A DNA stretch of 64,000 bases from Diaporthe sp. PMI_573 (Eukaryota; Ascomycota; Sordariomycetes; Diaporthales; Diaporthaceae): assembly GCA_021399435.1 (NCBI GenBank), contig JAJTUP010000033.1:558001-622000 (forward strand). The letters run 5' to 3'. Below the pieces are notes generated by a model, which ran no database searches, was not told the origin of the DNA, and saw only the letters and a program-made list of their open reading frames with translations. The position numbers were made by a program, and so were the translations under genes. Shown one piece after another: positions 44,517 through 54,812 of the stretch (its first letter is position 1; each line of letters opens with the position of its first letter).

Positions 44517-46087
44517 CCTACGGGCACCAGCAGCCACCACCGCAGCAGCAACAACAGCAGGCATACGGAGCCCCTCCGCCGCAACCTTATGGCCAGCCGT
44601 ATGCTGCCCCGCAACCGCCAAGTGGTCCTCCTCAGCAGTGGGGTGCTCCGGCTCCCGCGCCCTCGCCCTCGCACTCTCCCCCTAACCAGCCCCATCAGCA
44701 GCAGTATGCAGGTGGCCGTGGCCGTGGAGGGCATCACAACTCGTCCAAAGCGCAACCAATGGGACCACCAATCAGGATGGGCTTTGACAACGCTCCTCCT
44801 CGGGACCCCAACGCTCCAGTGAGCAGTGGGTACCCGCAGCAGCCGTACGGACCTCCTCAGGGGCCAAGTCCATATCCTCCTGCGCCGTATCAAGGCTACC
44901 CCCCTCCTGCCGCACCCCATATCACTGGTCCCCCACACCAGCACGGCGGTGGTTTCCAACAGAATGGCCGCCATCATGGTCGAGGAGGGTTCAATAATCA
45001 CGGCAACAACTTCAGACAGCGCCCCGGATTCAATGACAACAAGGGCCGCCATCATCACCACAACAACAATAACAAGAAGTCGGGTGGCCCTCCTTCAGCT
45101 CCGCAGACGCACCATCAGAAGCCTGATGCCGCTTCGGCTGGAAAGAAGAAGAAGCGAAAGACCAATACCCTCGGTCTTACGCCCGGTGACGAGTCCGAGG
45201 ACGACCTTGACGAAGAAGCCAAGCTCAGCGAGCTCATCGGCAGCGAGGTTCCCGAGTATGTTTTCTTTGCAATCGCTGGCGAACTCTTCGTACTAACTGA
45301 CCCGCTCAGACTCTCAGATATTGCTGCGTGGATCGAAGAACGCAAGCGCAACTTTCCTACTCAGAACCGCGTCAAGGCCAAGTTGGCCACGAGTGGCACG
45401 AGCAAGAACGGAGATGCCAAGGACGAGCGTACGTTAGCTCTCGAGAAGGAACAGGCCAAGGCCGACAAGCTCCGTCGCGAGCTGGAGAGGGTCGAGTCCA
45501 GCTTGAAGCGGAAGCGCGAGCAGCAAGATGCTGGCGACGACATGCGTGGAGTTGCTGCTAGTACCTCCAAGTCGCCCTCGCTCAAGTCCGAGGACGACAA
45601 GCCCGAGGTGGCATCTGTCAAGCAGGACCCAAACGCTAACCTTCCCCCACCTCCCAAGAAGGCCGACCCCACCAAGCACTGCAAGTACTATTCCACCGGA
45701 GGCACATGTGGCAAGAAGGGCAAGTGCCGCTTTGTACATGATCCAGCCGTGAGAGAAGCTGCGCTAAAGGAGCGGGAGATGAATGGGGGCCGAATGACGC
45801 TTCAGCAGCGACTGACGCTCAATGACAAGGATCAAGAGGATCTGACAATCATCAAGACGCTCGCCTACCTCAAGGAGAAGGGCTTGATGGAGGCCAAGTC
45901 AGCCTCAAATGGGACGGGCGCGAACGATGAAACTCCGACCCCAAGCACCAAATCCTCATTGCCTCCTCCTCCAGCCAATGGCCTTCCGCCTCAGCCACCG
46001 CCGAGCGTTGTGTCCACGCCGGCAGTCCGTTATCAGGGTTGGAATCTCAGCGGATTTGGCAATACTGGTGTCAAGAGTGACCATTAG
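44060..46087 (+). CDS. NUFIP1-domain protein with CCCH zinc finger
   Basis: Two exons, 44060-45255 and 45310-46087, give 657 aa. The 54-nt intron (GTATGT, branch ACTAAC, CTCAG) has no stop and keeps frame, so unspliced read-through is possible on paper. Residues 1-330 are Pro/Gln/Gly-rich and disordered, with an RGG-like segment and a poly-Gln run of 10. 'LSDIAAWIEERKRNFPTQNRVKAK' at about residue 399 is the NUFIP1 motif, which binds the Snu13/15.5K snoRNP platform in box C/D snoRNP assembly. A predicted coiled coil follows. One CCCH finger (C-x8-C-x5-C-x3-H) lies at about residue 522. It is probably a nuclear RNA-binding snoRNP assembly factor, related to yeast Rsa1 in role. Confidence 0.85.
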
Positions 46088-47761
46088 GATACACCCTCTC
46101 CTCAACCGGTATTGAGCCCAGCCGTACACTCTAGAGACGAGCGTTGTGGGCGTTCCATATGAGATGAGGTCGCCAGCCGTCGGAATTCAAGGTTACGGTC
46201 GGGCGATTCGTGGGAGTGTCTTCGCCAGTCAAATGAAGATGCCGAAATCGACCGAAGACATGTTACAGTATTGGCAATGTCCGCGAGCATTCCCGATTTT
46301 CGGGATTCAAGACGCAACTATTTCAGGCATTCAGACATTCGACACTCCTCAGTGGTACGTGGTCAAGCTTAGATCAGCAATAGGTCCGCCGACGTTGTCC
46401 ATGCGGATCCCGAACGTTTATCCGCTCCGACACAACAGTCGATCCTGCAAAGTTATCGTATCGAGGGTAGTCTCTCTCGGTCTGCTGGACCTTGGAAATT
46501 CATCGTGCCCTGGCTGTCGCGTGGTCACCTCCACTGGTCATCTTTTCTTCTGCCACCCGCTCCTGCATTAGCACAAGGGTCTCGACAGTGTCTGACTTGG
46601 CCCCTTATGACCCTTTCAGAGGTTGGAAACCATCTTTTACGACTCCTTATTAGGGGGTAGGCGCCACATTTGCACCTAGGCTTTCTTCTGCTTGATTCCG
46701 TTCGTGTGGAAATGGATTTTGTTCTCCTGCTTTCTGTCATTTGGCAACGGCGCTCGGAAGGACTTCATGGTTAAAAAGAATTGCACGGCGGGTGGGATAG
46801 ACAAGTAATCCAGACCCTCACGGCTTGCTGCCCCCGCCCGCCCCCTGCCCCTCCCCTTTGATCGTTATAGATTTAACGCTGCCTGAAACACGCATTTTTG
46901 TACCATGAAGCATGATATACACTCGATACGGAATTGCCAGTACTTTCTCTATGTTGTTTGAATCGTGTTGTTCTCTGCCTCTTCAAGATGTAATCAATTG
47001 ACAACACCTCACTTCATCAAACTTGACCGTCCAGGACGGCAGGTAATTTCAGAGCAGACCTCGAAGAGCTGAAAAGAAGCATGAACATCTCCACTCCGGG
47101 GCTGCGAAAGCTCAAGATTTACCTGATTGAAGCCCCGGAAGGATCTGTTTAATGATGTGATTGAGCTGTCGTGAGACTATAGGATCGTCCCTCATCTCCG
47201 TTCAATATTTTGGACTATCATTTCTGCAGAGGCTAGTTGTCTCTTGCATCCCTCCCACAGGAGAAACAGTTCCTTCCCTTGCGCATGCATTCGCTTGTGG
47301 TGCAATTCAGAATTAAGTTAACGGAGGACAAGACAACTAAAGCCTTTAAGACAGGATCCGCCCCGAGGTTTGCCGGCTTTGTCCTCCTGAGATATGATTT
47401 GGTCTTACCTTTGAAAGACATATCTTTGATGGGCACGTCGACCTTGGCGAGTCCTCGAGGAGACTGCCATTAGTGCAACTTCCAGAGGCGGCTGAGTTGG
47501 TAGACCTTGTTCCTGGAGACAACACCGTTCAGCCCATTCTAGAGTGAATGGTTCTTGTACTCGCTGTGCTTGCTCCTCACTCTGTCCATCTCCCTCGGGT
47601 CATTTGATGACGTTCTCACGGCGTACTAGAATGTATACCCGCGAGTGTTGAAGCATATTGAGAATGTGAGGGAGGGCAGTCATGAGGAGGTCAGCACCGC
47701 TGTGGACAGGCTGTCGAAGTGGGCAGGTAGATCATCTTGCATAAAACGAACCATGACGAAC
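46088..47761. other. Intergenic, no gene recognised
   Basis: 1.7 kb with several short frames (the largest 141 codons at 46146-46571) that lack motifs and lie in the 3' flank of the NUFIP-domain gene. Confidence 0.45.
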
Positions 47762-48400
47762 TTACAGGCTAAAAACTTCAATTGGGAATAGTCGGTCACT
47801 CTTTTCAAGTTGTTTCGTCCTCGCAATGTCTGCTGTCCCTTTCCTCCGTTTTCCTGTTGACAACGACCTGTCGTCATCAGACAGCGTCCCCTCACAGTCT
47901 GATAAGCTCTCAATCTGATCAATGTTCTGTTCGTATTGCTTGTAGCTCAGCATGTCCACAGCGCAGTCCAACCCGCTCCGGAGCACGGCTCGGAGTGGGT
48001 TGGTGTCGTGGCGTTCCATGTCGTGCAAGAATGTGCTCCTGTGGAGAGCCTGGGGGCATCCAGCGAGACTACGAGAGGTCACATTGATATTTCCATATCT
48101 TAACTGGCGGACTGCTGCTACGAGGGCCTCGGCGGGGGCTGAAGACCCGGGGATAAAGGACCATGTAGGAGGGTGAGTTTGAAAGGCATGGAGCCCAAGA
48201 AGTACAGACCAGCCCCACGCCGGTGAGCTATACGCCGTGGTGTTAATCGAGTGCTGTGTTACCACTGCCTGTGGCACAAGCTCGAGCAATATAACAAGGG
48301 CAGAAAAGGGGGTACTACCCACTTTCAGGTAGCTAACGGTCTGTGATCCAAGATAGGGGCGGGCCCTCAATACTCCGCATAGGTGCTCAGATGTGCAGAA
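47762..48400 (-). pseudogene. Unrecognised open frame, probably a decayed gene
   Basis: A continuous minus-strand frame of about 210 codons with no ATG near its start; it is limited upstream by a TAG at about 48419. The peptide is protein-like ('FSALVILLELVPQAVV', 'WSVLLGLHAF', 'LRSGLDCAVDMLS', acidic 'DCEGTLSDDDRSLS'), but I recognise no family. It could be the last exon of a gene whose 5' part has decayed, given the nearby P450 pseudogene. Function unknown. Confidence 0.35.
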
Positions 48401-48451
48401 CCGCTCCCAGACTACCTATACACTATGCGTACAAACCCTCATTCAACACAC

Positions 48452-48505
48452 GCGGTGTGTGTGTGTATGTGTGTGTGTATGTGTGTGTGTATGTGTGTGT
48501 GTATG
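48452..48505. repeat. GT microsatellite
   Basis: (TG)n with regularly spaced TATG interruptions, about 54 bp. A run of ten Cs follows at about 48631-48641. Confidence 0.9.
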
Positions 48506-48828
48506 CACGTTCGAAACACCAAGCACATGCAAGGCAACTAACTAGACGAGGCTGTTGGTAAAAGTTTGTACACATTGTGTGGACCCTGCTTGTTGCAGAC
48601 CTGCGGCACAGCACCCGCGCAGCAACTTGCCCCCCCCCCCCGTCATTACTAGTTCACTGACCGTGCATTACCACTTGTCGCTTCTGCGGCTCAGCAATAA
48701 CTCCAAAGCCTCCAGGGTCTTGACTACACCCCCCAGGACGGCCCGTGGAGCACGGCAAAGCTTCCTCTCCTCCCACCCTTCTCCCCAACTCTTCGACAAC
48801 GGCGTGCAGCTCTGCGCTAACGTCCAAG

Positions 48829-50777
48829 ATGCTCACACGACTTTTCTTTGCAGCAGTTGCGCTGCTCGTGCCCTACTTGTACCGCACAATGCGGTTCAAG
48901 AGACTGCAGCAGTTTGCCCGCTTTCCGCAGCTGCCTCCCTCGGTGTTCCTCGGATATCTTCAGGCTGTCGACGATTTCGTCAAGCGTTCGGCATCTGGGG
49001 CTCATCCAGGTGGTTACCTCTTTCCCTCATAATTCCGCTCAGTTCGTCAAGTATACAAGTTGACTGGGGACTAGATGTCGCCTTTACGGCTATACACGAG
49101 ACCCTGGGTTGCCCACCTGTTATGTTTGTGGATCTCCGACCTGTAGCTTCGCCTATGCTTGTTGTAGCCAGCTATAAGGTTGCGGAGCAGATTTCAAAAT
49201 CGTTAGATGAATTCCCCTATAGCCCTCCAAAGGTTCCCGAGATATGGAACTATATGGTCTATCTCAACGGGCCGACCTCTATTGCATCTTTCCAGGTGTC
49301 TGCTTCGACCAAATGCCTACTTCTCTCAGGCCCATGAATACTCCTAGAGAGGTATTCTGTTGATATATACACACTGACCATGTGATTTGCCAATACTTAT
49401 TAGGGTGAAGAATGGAGGGTACTTTGCAAGAGATTCAACCTAGGGTTTGCTCTGCAGTACCTTCTAAGCCTTATGCCCGCAATTGTGCACAAAGCTTTTA
49501 TATTTGTCGATCGTCTCAGTGGTCTCGCACAAAGTGGGAACGACTTCTCTCTGCAGCGACTCGCTATAGATCTCACCCTTGATGTAATAGGGGATTTAGT
49601 ACTCGATACCAACATGGTGGGTTATCGAAGCTGTTTTTATGGCGACTGCTTCGACAAGGACTGATATCTACCAGGCATTTTAGAATGCGAATCCGGCAAA
49701 GCTTACTCGCCATTTCTAGGAGCTTATATAAGTGGTTTCGTTTTTAATCCGTGTACATATGCTTCTTAAGCAGTATGTAGGCGGTCCCTTCATACAGTGG
49801 TAAACGCTTAGGAGCTTATATAAACCTATACTGACAAGCAGATTGACTTGCCGTGGTGGTTCATGCCCCGCCTGGAATGGAAACGCAGCCCCCTAGCCTT
49901 GCAGGTCCGAAGCTTGCGTAAAGCCATTGTCCAAGACAGCTACTCTAGGCGTAACGTAGGCGCTGATAGGCCTCGTAGTATACTTTCTATGAGCCTAGAG
50001 GACATAGATATACTGTTACCCAAGCTTCTGGAAACAATCTGTGATTAGCTGAGTACTTTTCTCTTTGCTGGCCACGATACTACGAGTACTACTATTGTAT
50101 AGATGCTGTATAAGGTTTCGCGCATACTCCACGCCCTTCACGCAGTGTGTACTAAGCTTGATGAGATCTTTGGCCTAGATCCGAGCCTAGCGGCAGTGGC
50201 TTTACGTTTACTTGCGCCGGGAGGAGAGGAGCTGGTTAACTGTTTGACCTACACCTCGGCCGTTATCTGGGAGACGCTTTATCTGTGGCCCCCCGGCGCC
50301 ACCTTACGTATAACTAGACCAGGTGATAGACTGAGGGCCACCATGTGTATGTTTGAAGGTGAGGCTTGCAAGCTAAATCTGGACGGGATGATGCTCTATC
50401 ACGTCCCGTATATTATTTAAAGGGATCCGGCCGTCTTTGGCGAGACAGCAAATATGTTTGTCTCGGAGCGCTGGCTCTGGGATAGTGCTGCCGACACTAT
50501 CCCAGCTGGTGCGTTTTGGGCGTTTGAGAGAGGTCCAAGAAACTGTGCAGGGCAAGAGCTGGCGACGATAGAGGCGCGTGTTGTTATGGCGCTGGTGGCT
50601 CGGTACTTTTATTTCTCAAAGGTGGGCATAGGGGCGGCCATCCTTGATAGTGCTACTGGCCAGCCCGAGGTCGATGCTTATGGCCAGTACAGGGTTGCAG
50701 AGGAAATGTATAACGTGAGCATCCCAATCTTGAAGCACCGAACTGGCGAAGCTTGCGGGGAGAACTTCTGTGGCTGA
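48829..50777 (+). pseudogene. Cytochrome P450 pseudogene
   Basis: Exons 1-3 (48829-49009, 49075-49295, 49404-49616) are intact. They encode an N-terminal membrane anchor (RLFFAAVALLVPYLY) and the P450 start. From 49675 onward the long last exon keeps P450 order: 'AGHDTTSTTI' (I-helix oxygen-binding), a degraded ExxR region ('VIWETLYLWPPG'), 'FVSERWL' and the heme-binding 'FERGPRNCAGQ' with its axial Cys. It is broken by at least six in-frame stops, mostly TAG/TAA where CAG, CAA or TGG would be expected. It also carries a 92-bp insertion (49732-49823 including one target copy). It was an ER-bound monooxygenase; substrate unknown. Confidence 0.85.
49717..49823 (-). mobile_element. 77-bp dispersed element with 15-bp target duplication
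   Basis: Insert 49732-49808, flanked by TAGGAGCTTATATAA at 49717-49731 and 49809-49823, a perfect 15-bp direct repeat. Removing the insert and one repeat restores the P450 reading frame across the site. The reverse complement of the insert matches 24990-25053. There are no terminal inverted repeats and no poly-A tail. Confidence 0.8.
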
Positions 50778-51190
50778 CCGACTATTGAAAATTTGAAGGC
50801 CAGGGAAGTAACTTCTAAACCGGTGGAAGGGATGCGCATGCGGGTCCAGTTTGCGGGACAGGCAATGTGAAAACGGCAGTGACCTTGTATCTGACGTCGG
50901 CCGCTGTTTGAATATGGGCAAGCAGTCGAGCAAGGCACAGTAGCAGATACTTCACTGCGCCGGTACTTTCGACACGCAAATCAGCTTGACCTGTCGACGT
51001 CTTTCGGGTTTGCTTTGATCCAAAAACCTCGATTGTTCCAGACGCAGCCAACCTGGTCCCACGACAGGTTTCACATGGAGGCTACCAGGCGCTGGTCTAG
51101 AGCTGACAAGAAATTTGGACGAGGGTCAGGCTTCACTGCCATGTTGTACTTTCTTTGCATTCAACGTCTGATGGACAGCCTCGTCTGCGC
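50778..51190. other. Intergenic
   Basis: Tail-to-tail region between the P450 pseudogene and the GH1 gene. Nothing recognised. Confidence 0.5.
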
Positions 51191-53572
51191 TTAAAACAAT
51201 CCTCTGGCATCAATACTCGAGTTCCCAGCGCCGTCACCAGCAAAGCCACGGCCCTTAGTGTTGAACCAGTTGAGGAACTGGAACATGGACGCCTTTGGAG
51301 TCCGCTCCAGTGAGGTATAATTAACATACTAGATCACGCACAGTCAGCCAGCGACTAAGACAACACTTTGTCATAGGAATAGACCGGGCACGCACACGCG
51401 CGCGCACACACACAGGGACGGAGGGGGGGAGGGGAGGGGGCAGAGAGATGCGCGGACCCACCTGTAATCCAAAGCGCACACTACTTCCGGAGAACCACTC
51501 ATAGTTGTCAAAAATAGCCCATCCCCACGCGCCTGTAACGTTGACGCCATCAAACACCCTCGCGGCGAGGATGTTGTCCAGGTATCCCTCTAGTACTTTT
51601 TAGTCACCTGCTACGGATCCTGAAGTGATACATTCTGGAACATTCCAAAACATGAAAGATGGGGATTCGTAGAAGGAGAAGATTGGTACGAACGGTAGTA
51701 ATCGGCGCGGCGCAGGTCCCACTGGATGGAGGACAGAGAGTCGAGCGCGGCCTCGCCTGGCTCAGCGAACCCGAACTCGGTGACGACGATCTCAGGGACG
51801 CCGGGGAAGAGCTCCTTGGTGATCTTGCTGAGGAACCGGCGAACGCCTTGCGGGGCGCTCCACAGCCAGCTGACGCCCGAGTCGGCGGCCGGGCCCACGG
51901 CGAACCCCCCCGGGGCAATAGGCGCCGAGCCCGCACACTCTGGGTAGCTTGGGTGCGAAGAGTTCGATGTGCATGCGTCTTTGTCGTCGATTGCAGCTTC
52001 CAGGTGTTAGTCACCTGCTACGGGGCCTAAATTGTTGGGCCCTGGAACATTGCCCAGAGCATGAAAGAAGTGAAACCGTAAGGGGGGAAGGGTGGTGCCT
52101 ACCGGCGTAGTACGAGGTGTAAGGGTCGATAGCGAAGAAGTCGCAGGACCCAGAGACGAGCTCGCTCTCCTCGGGGGTGAATTCGGGCAGCAGGCCGCCG
52201 AGGGTGTCGCGCAGGCTGTCTGGGTACTGGCCGCCGTTCCAGACAGGGTGGTTGAACCAGCCGAGCGAGTAGTCGTACTGGCGTTGTGCGGCGTCGAGGT
52301 CCGCGGGCGAGGACGAGTTGGCCTCAAAGTAGTTTCCGGAGTTCTTAAAGGTCATCTTCTTGGTTCCGCCGAACTCGTCCTTGTACCACCTGTAGACCCT
52401 GGCGTGGGCGAGCAGGGTGTGGTGGCCGCACAGGAAGCGCGACTGGGTGCCGGACGAGATGTTGTTGTAGATGGGGTAGTACTCGCCGGCCGGGTATGTC
52501 GAGAACTGCCAGTTGCAGTACTGCGGCTCATTTATGGTGAACCATTCGTCCACATACTCATCGTAGCGCGCGATAACAAAGGTGGCGTAGTTGAAGAAGT
52601 CGTCGATGGCCTGCCGGTCGTTCCAGGCCCCGTCTAAGTATGAGGTTAGTCGTGGTACGGACCCCAAGGATTTGCATTGTAGAACATTCCAAAACACGAA
52701 AGACGGGGATGCGTGACACGAGAGAAGAGTGATGCTTACACTCGTTAAAAAGGGCCAGCGGTGTGTCCCAGTGGAAGAGGGTGATGGCGAGCGTGAGGCC
52801 GGCCTCGACGGCCGTCCTGACCACATCGTCGTAGTGGGCCACGCCAGCCTCGTTGACGGGCCCCTTGCCAAAGGGAAAGATGCGCGGCCAGCTGATGCTC
52901 GGGCTGAAGGCCGGGATGCCGAGAGCCTTGAGCCGGGCGATGTCCTGCCTGTACAGGTAGTAGTGTGAAGCAACGACATCGGCTGTCGAATTGTCCGCGA
53001 TGAGATTGGGCACGCGGTGGGATAGCAGATCCCAGATGGACGGGCCCTTTCCCTCGGCGTCTGCGGCGCCCTGGGGTGTTTGGTGGTCAGCAGAGAGTGG
53101 TCCCGAGAATGGCCGCAGGGGAGATGGAGATGGGTGTTACCTCGATCTGGTACGACGAAGAAGCCACCCCCCACACAAAGTCCCTGGGCAGGGTGAAGTT
53201 GTTGAAGGCAGGCTCGTAGGCGTGGACGAGCGGGTGGAATGTGCCCGGTGATGGGTACGCGCTTGGCTCCGGGGTGGGAGTCACCGTGGTTGTGACGGGG
53301 CCTGTGGCGACGGGCCCGACCTGATCCCACAGGAACGCAAGACGCTCATTGCTGAAGTCGGTCTGGGTCAGGTAGGTGGAGGTGGACAGGGCGTCGTAGC
53401 TGGTGAGCGTGTATGTGGTCGACGCCCCACTCGGCGGTGGGAAGGTGACAGTGCCTGTCGCCGTCGCGGCCGAGGTGGTGGCGTCGGGTGCCTGTGCTCT
53501 CACGGGCGACAAGACCGAGGGTAGGAGCAGGGCCAGGGCAGCATGTCGCTGCCGCCACCAGGTGTGAAGCAT
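51191..53572 (-). CDS. Secreted glycoside hydrolase family 1 beta-glucosidase
   Basis: Six exons, 53572-53141, 53070-52740, 52633-52103, 51996-51694, 51589-51462 and 51328-51191, give about 620 aa. A basic start and hydrophobic core ('ALALLLPSVLSPVRA') form a signal peptide. A Thr/Ser/Pro-rich extension of about 110 residues precedes the barrel, which starts 'FNNFTLPRDFVWGVASSSYQIEG'. 'FTINEPQ' carries the acid/base Glu at about residue 290 and 'VVTEFG' the nucleophile at about 505. 'GWAIFDNYEWFSGSSVRFGL' is the aglycone-site motif. It hydrolyses beta-glucosides outside the cell or in the wall. Introns 2, 3 and 4 are introner-like copies. Intron 5 (133 nt) contains a GT tract and a C/T-rich tract. 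The acceptor of intron 3 could alternatively be 18 nt downstream. Confidence 0.92.
51590..51693 (-). repeat. Introner-like intron ILE-5 (GH1 intron 4)
   Basis: 104-nt phase-1 intron; donor GTTCGT, branch TGACTAA, acceptor ACTAG. Contains TTTCATGTTTTGGAATGTTC and 'GGATCCGTAG' as in ILE-1. Its 3' half (GATCCGTAGCAGGTGACTAA) is almost the same as in ILE-4. Confidence 0.88.
51997..52102 (-). repeat. Introner-like intron ILE-4 (GH1 intron 3)
   Basis: 106-nt phase-1 intron; donor GTAGGC, branch TGACTAAC, acceptor GGAAG. Shares 'CTTTCATG', 'CAATGTTCCAG' and 'CCCCGTAGCAGGTGACTAA' with the other copies; the middle is more diverged. Confidence 0.83.
52634..52739 (-). repeat. Introner-like intron ILE-3 (GH1 intron 2)
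   Basis: 106-nt phase-1 intron; donor GTAAGC, branch CGACTAAC, acceptor ACTTAG. Alignable over its full length with ILE-1 in the GST gene at roughly 80% identity by eye, including the first 8 nt and the last 20 nt. Confidence 0.9.
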
Positions 53573-54812
53573 GGTGTACAGTCTGTACGGGGCTTGTCCA
53601 ATCAACGACCTGCCTATGACGACGGGGTGGCCTGGCACACATGACCTAGGTGTTGTGGCGGACCAGCACGACCGCAACGCGAGGACGGAGCCATCTTTAT
53701 ACAAGTTAGAATGGGTTGCAGTGCCGATGCCCAGGGCCGTTGACGAGTGCTAGGTCTTCTTGGTATCCATCAGTTCCAGCTTTGTCGATGGGTTGGCCAA
53801 GTCCACTATTCGGAGCATCTCCCCCCGACCCAAGCTTCTGGCATGTCGACCTGACTTGCCAGCCATCACCGAGCGTCATCCTTCAGCGACTTGACCATGA
53901 CTGCCATGGTCGTGGACGCCACACACGACAAAGCGAGGCTCAAGGTTTACAGAATCCTCAGCTTAATCCCGGACAGCGTGTGGGGGCCCAATCACGGTGC
54001 GACGTGACCCGTCTTGGCCGCGTTCCCCGACATGAGGAAGAATCAGTTCCCCTCTGCTTCATCTCCGCCAGGCACACCCGCCACATCGGATGAACCGGGC
54101 CACCCCGCACCTGACATCTCATCTCACACGGTGCGCACCCGTCGACGCCAAAACAAGAGGCGAGCCGCCGCGATGGCGAATTCGGCTGCGGGTCAAATGC
54201 CCATGGTTAACTCTCAGCCCACAATCGCATTGACTCGTGATCCGCCTATCTGCTCACACTTCTGTCTCTCGTAGACACATTCACACGAAAGCCTTCAGTG
54301 TCCTCGTCTGCTTGTTGAAGTTGACTCCTCCCCGCGGACACCTCATTCCTGTTGGCCGCGACTCCCTTGGAGATCCCCTATCCTTTCCCTGCATTTCGGT
54401 ATCATAGCTCCAAGGGTAAGAGAAAAACAAGCAAAAGAGAAAAAGCCAAACAAAAAGACAAACACCAGTGTAAACAGGCTCGTATGAACACCAAAAACAT
54501 AATCAAAAGAACGCCTGCCGCTATGCTGCCATGCCCTTGCCGTCGTGGTATCCCCAAACACCGTTTTACCCCACGCCCCAGGAAGGGGAGGATTTTTATG
54601 ATCCCGTGGTCTTTACCACCTCTTCTCTCAAACGCCATGTTGTGACCTCCCCATCGGGTGGAAGGGGGGGGTCTGAGCGGAGACACAAATATAAAGTGAA
54701 ATTGTGGATTGGCCTGTGTCGGCCACGCACGTTGAGGCCTACAACGCGTAACCTGGTGTGCAGATAATTGTCCCCAGGAGTACAGAGGCCCGTGTGGAGC
54801 GCCGAACACACA
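53573..54812. other. Intergenic, no gene recognised
   Basis: 1.2 kb between the start of the GH1 gene and the 3' end of SPT2. Several frames of up to about 135 codons overlap on both strands; none has a motif. Confidence 0.45.

Noticed and set aside
43626..44822. 398-codon and related frames overlapping the NUFIP-domain gene start
   Set aside because: Shadow of the Pro/Gln-rich coding sequence in another frame; low complexity, no motif.
46146..46571. 141-codon plus-strand frame after the NUFIP-domain gene
   Set aside because: Lies in the probable 3' UTR; no motif and no supporting splice or family evidence.
52011..53330. Apparent 439-codon uninterrupted minus-strand frame
   Set aside because: It reads through introns of the GH1 gene. 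Family motifs and splice signals support the six-exon model.
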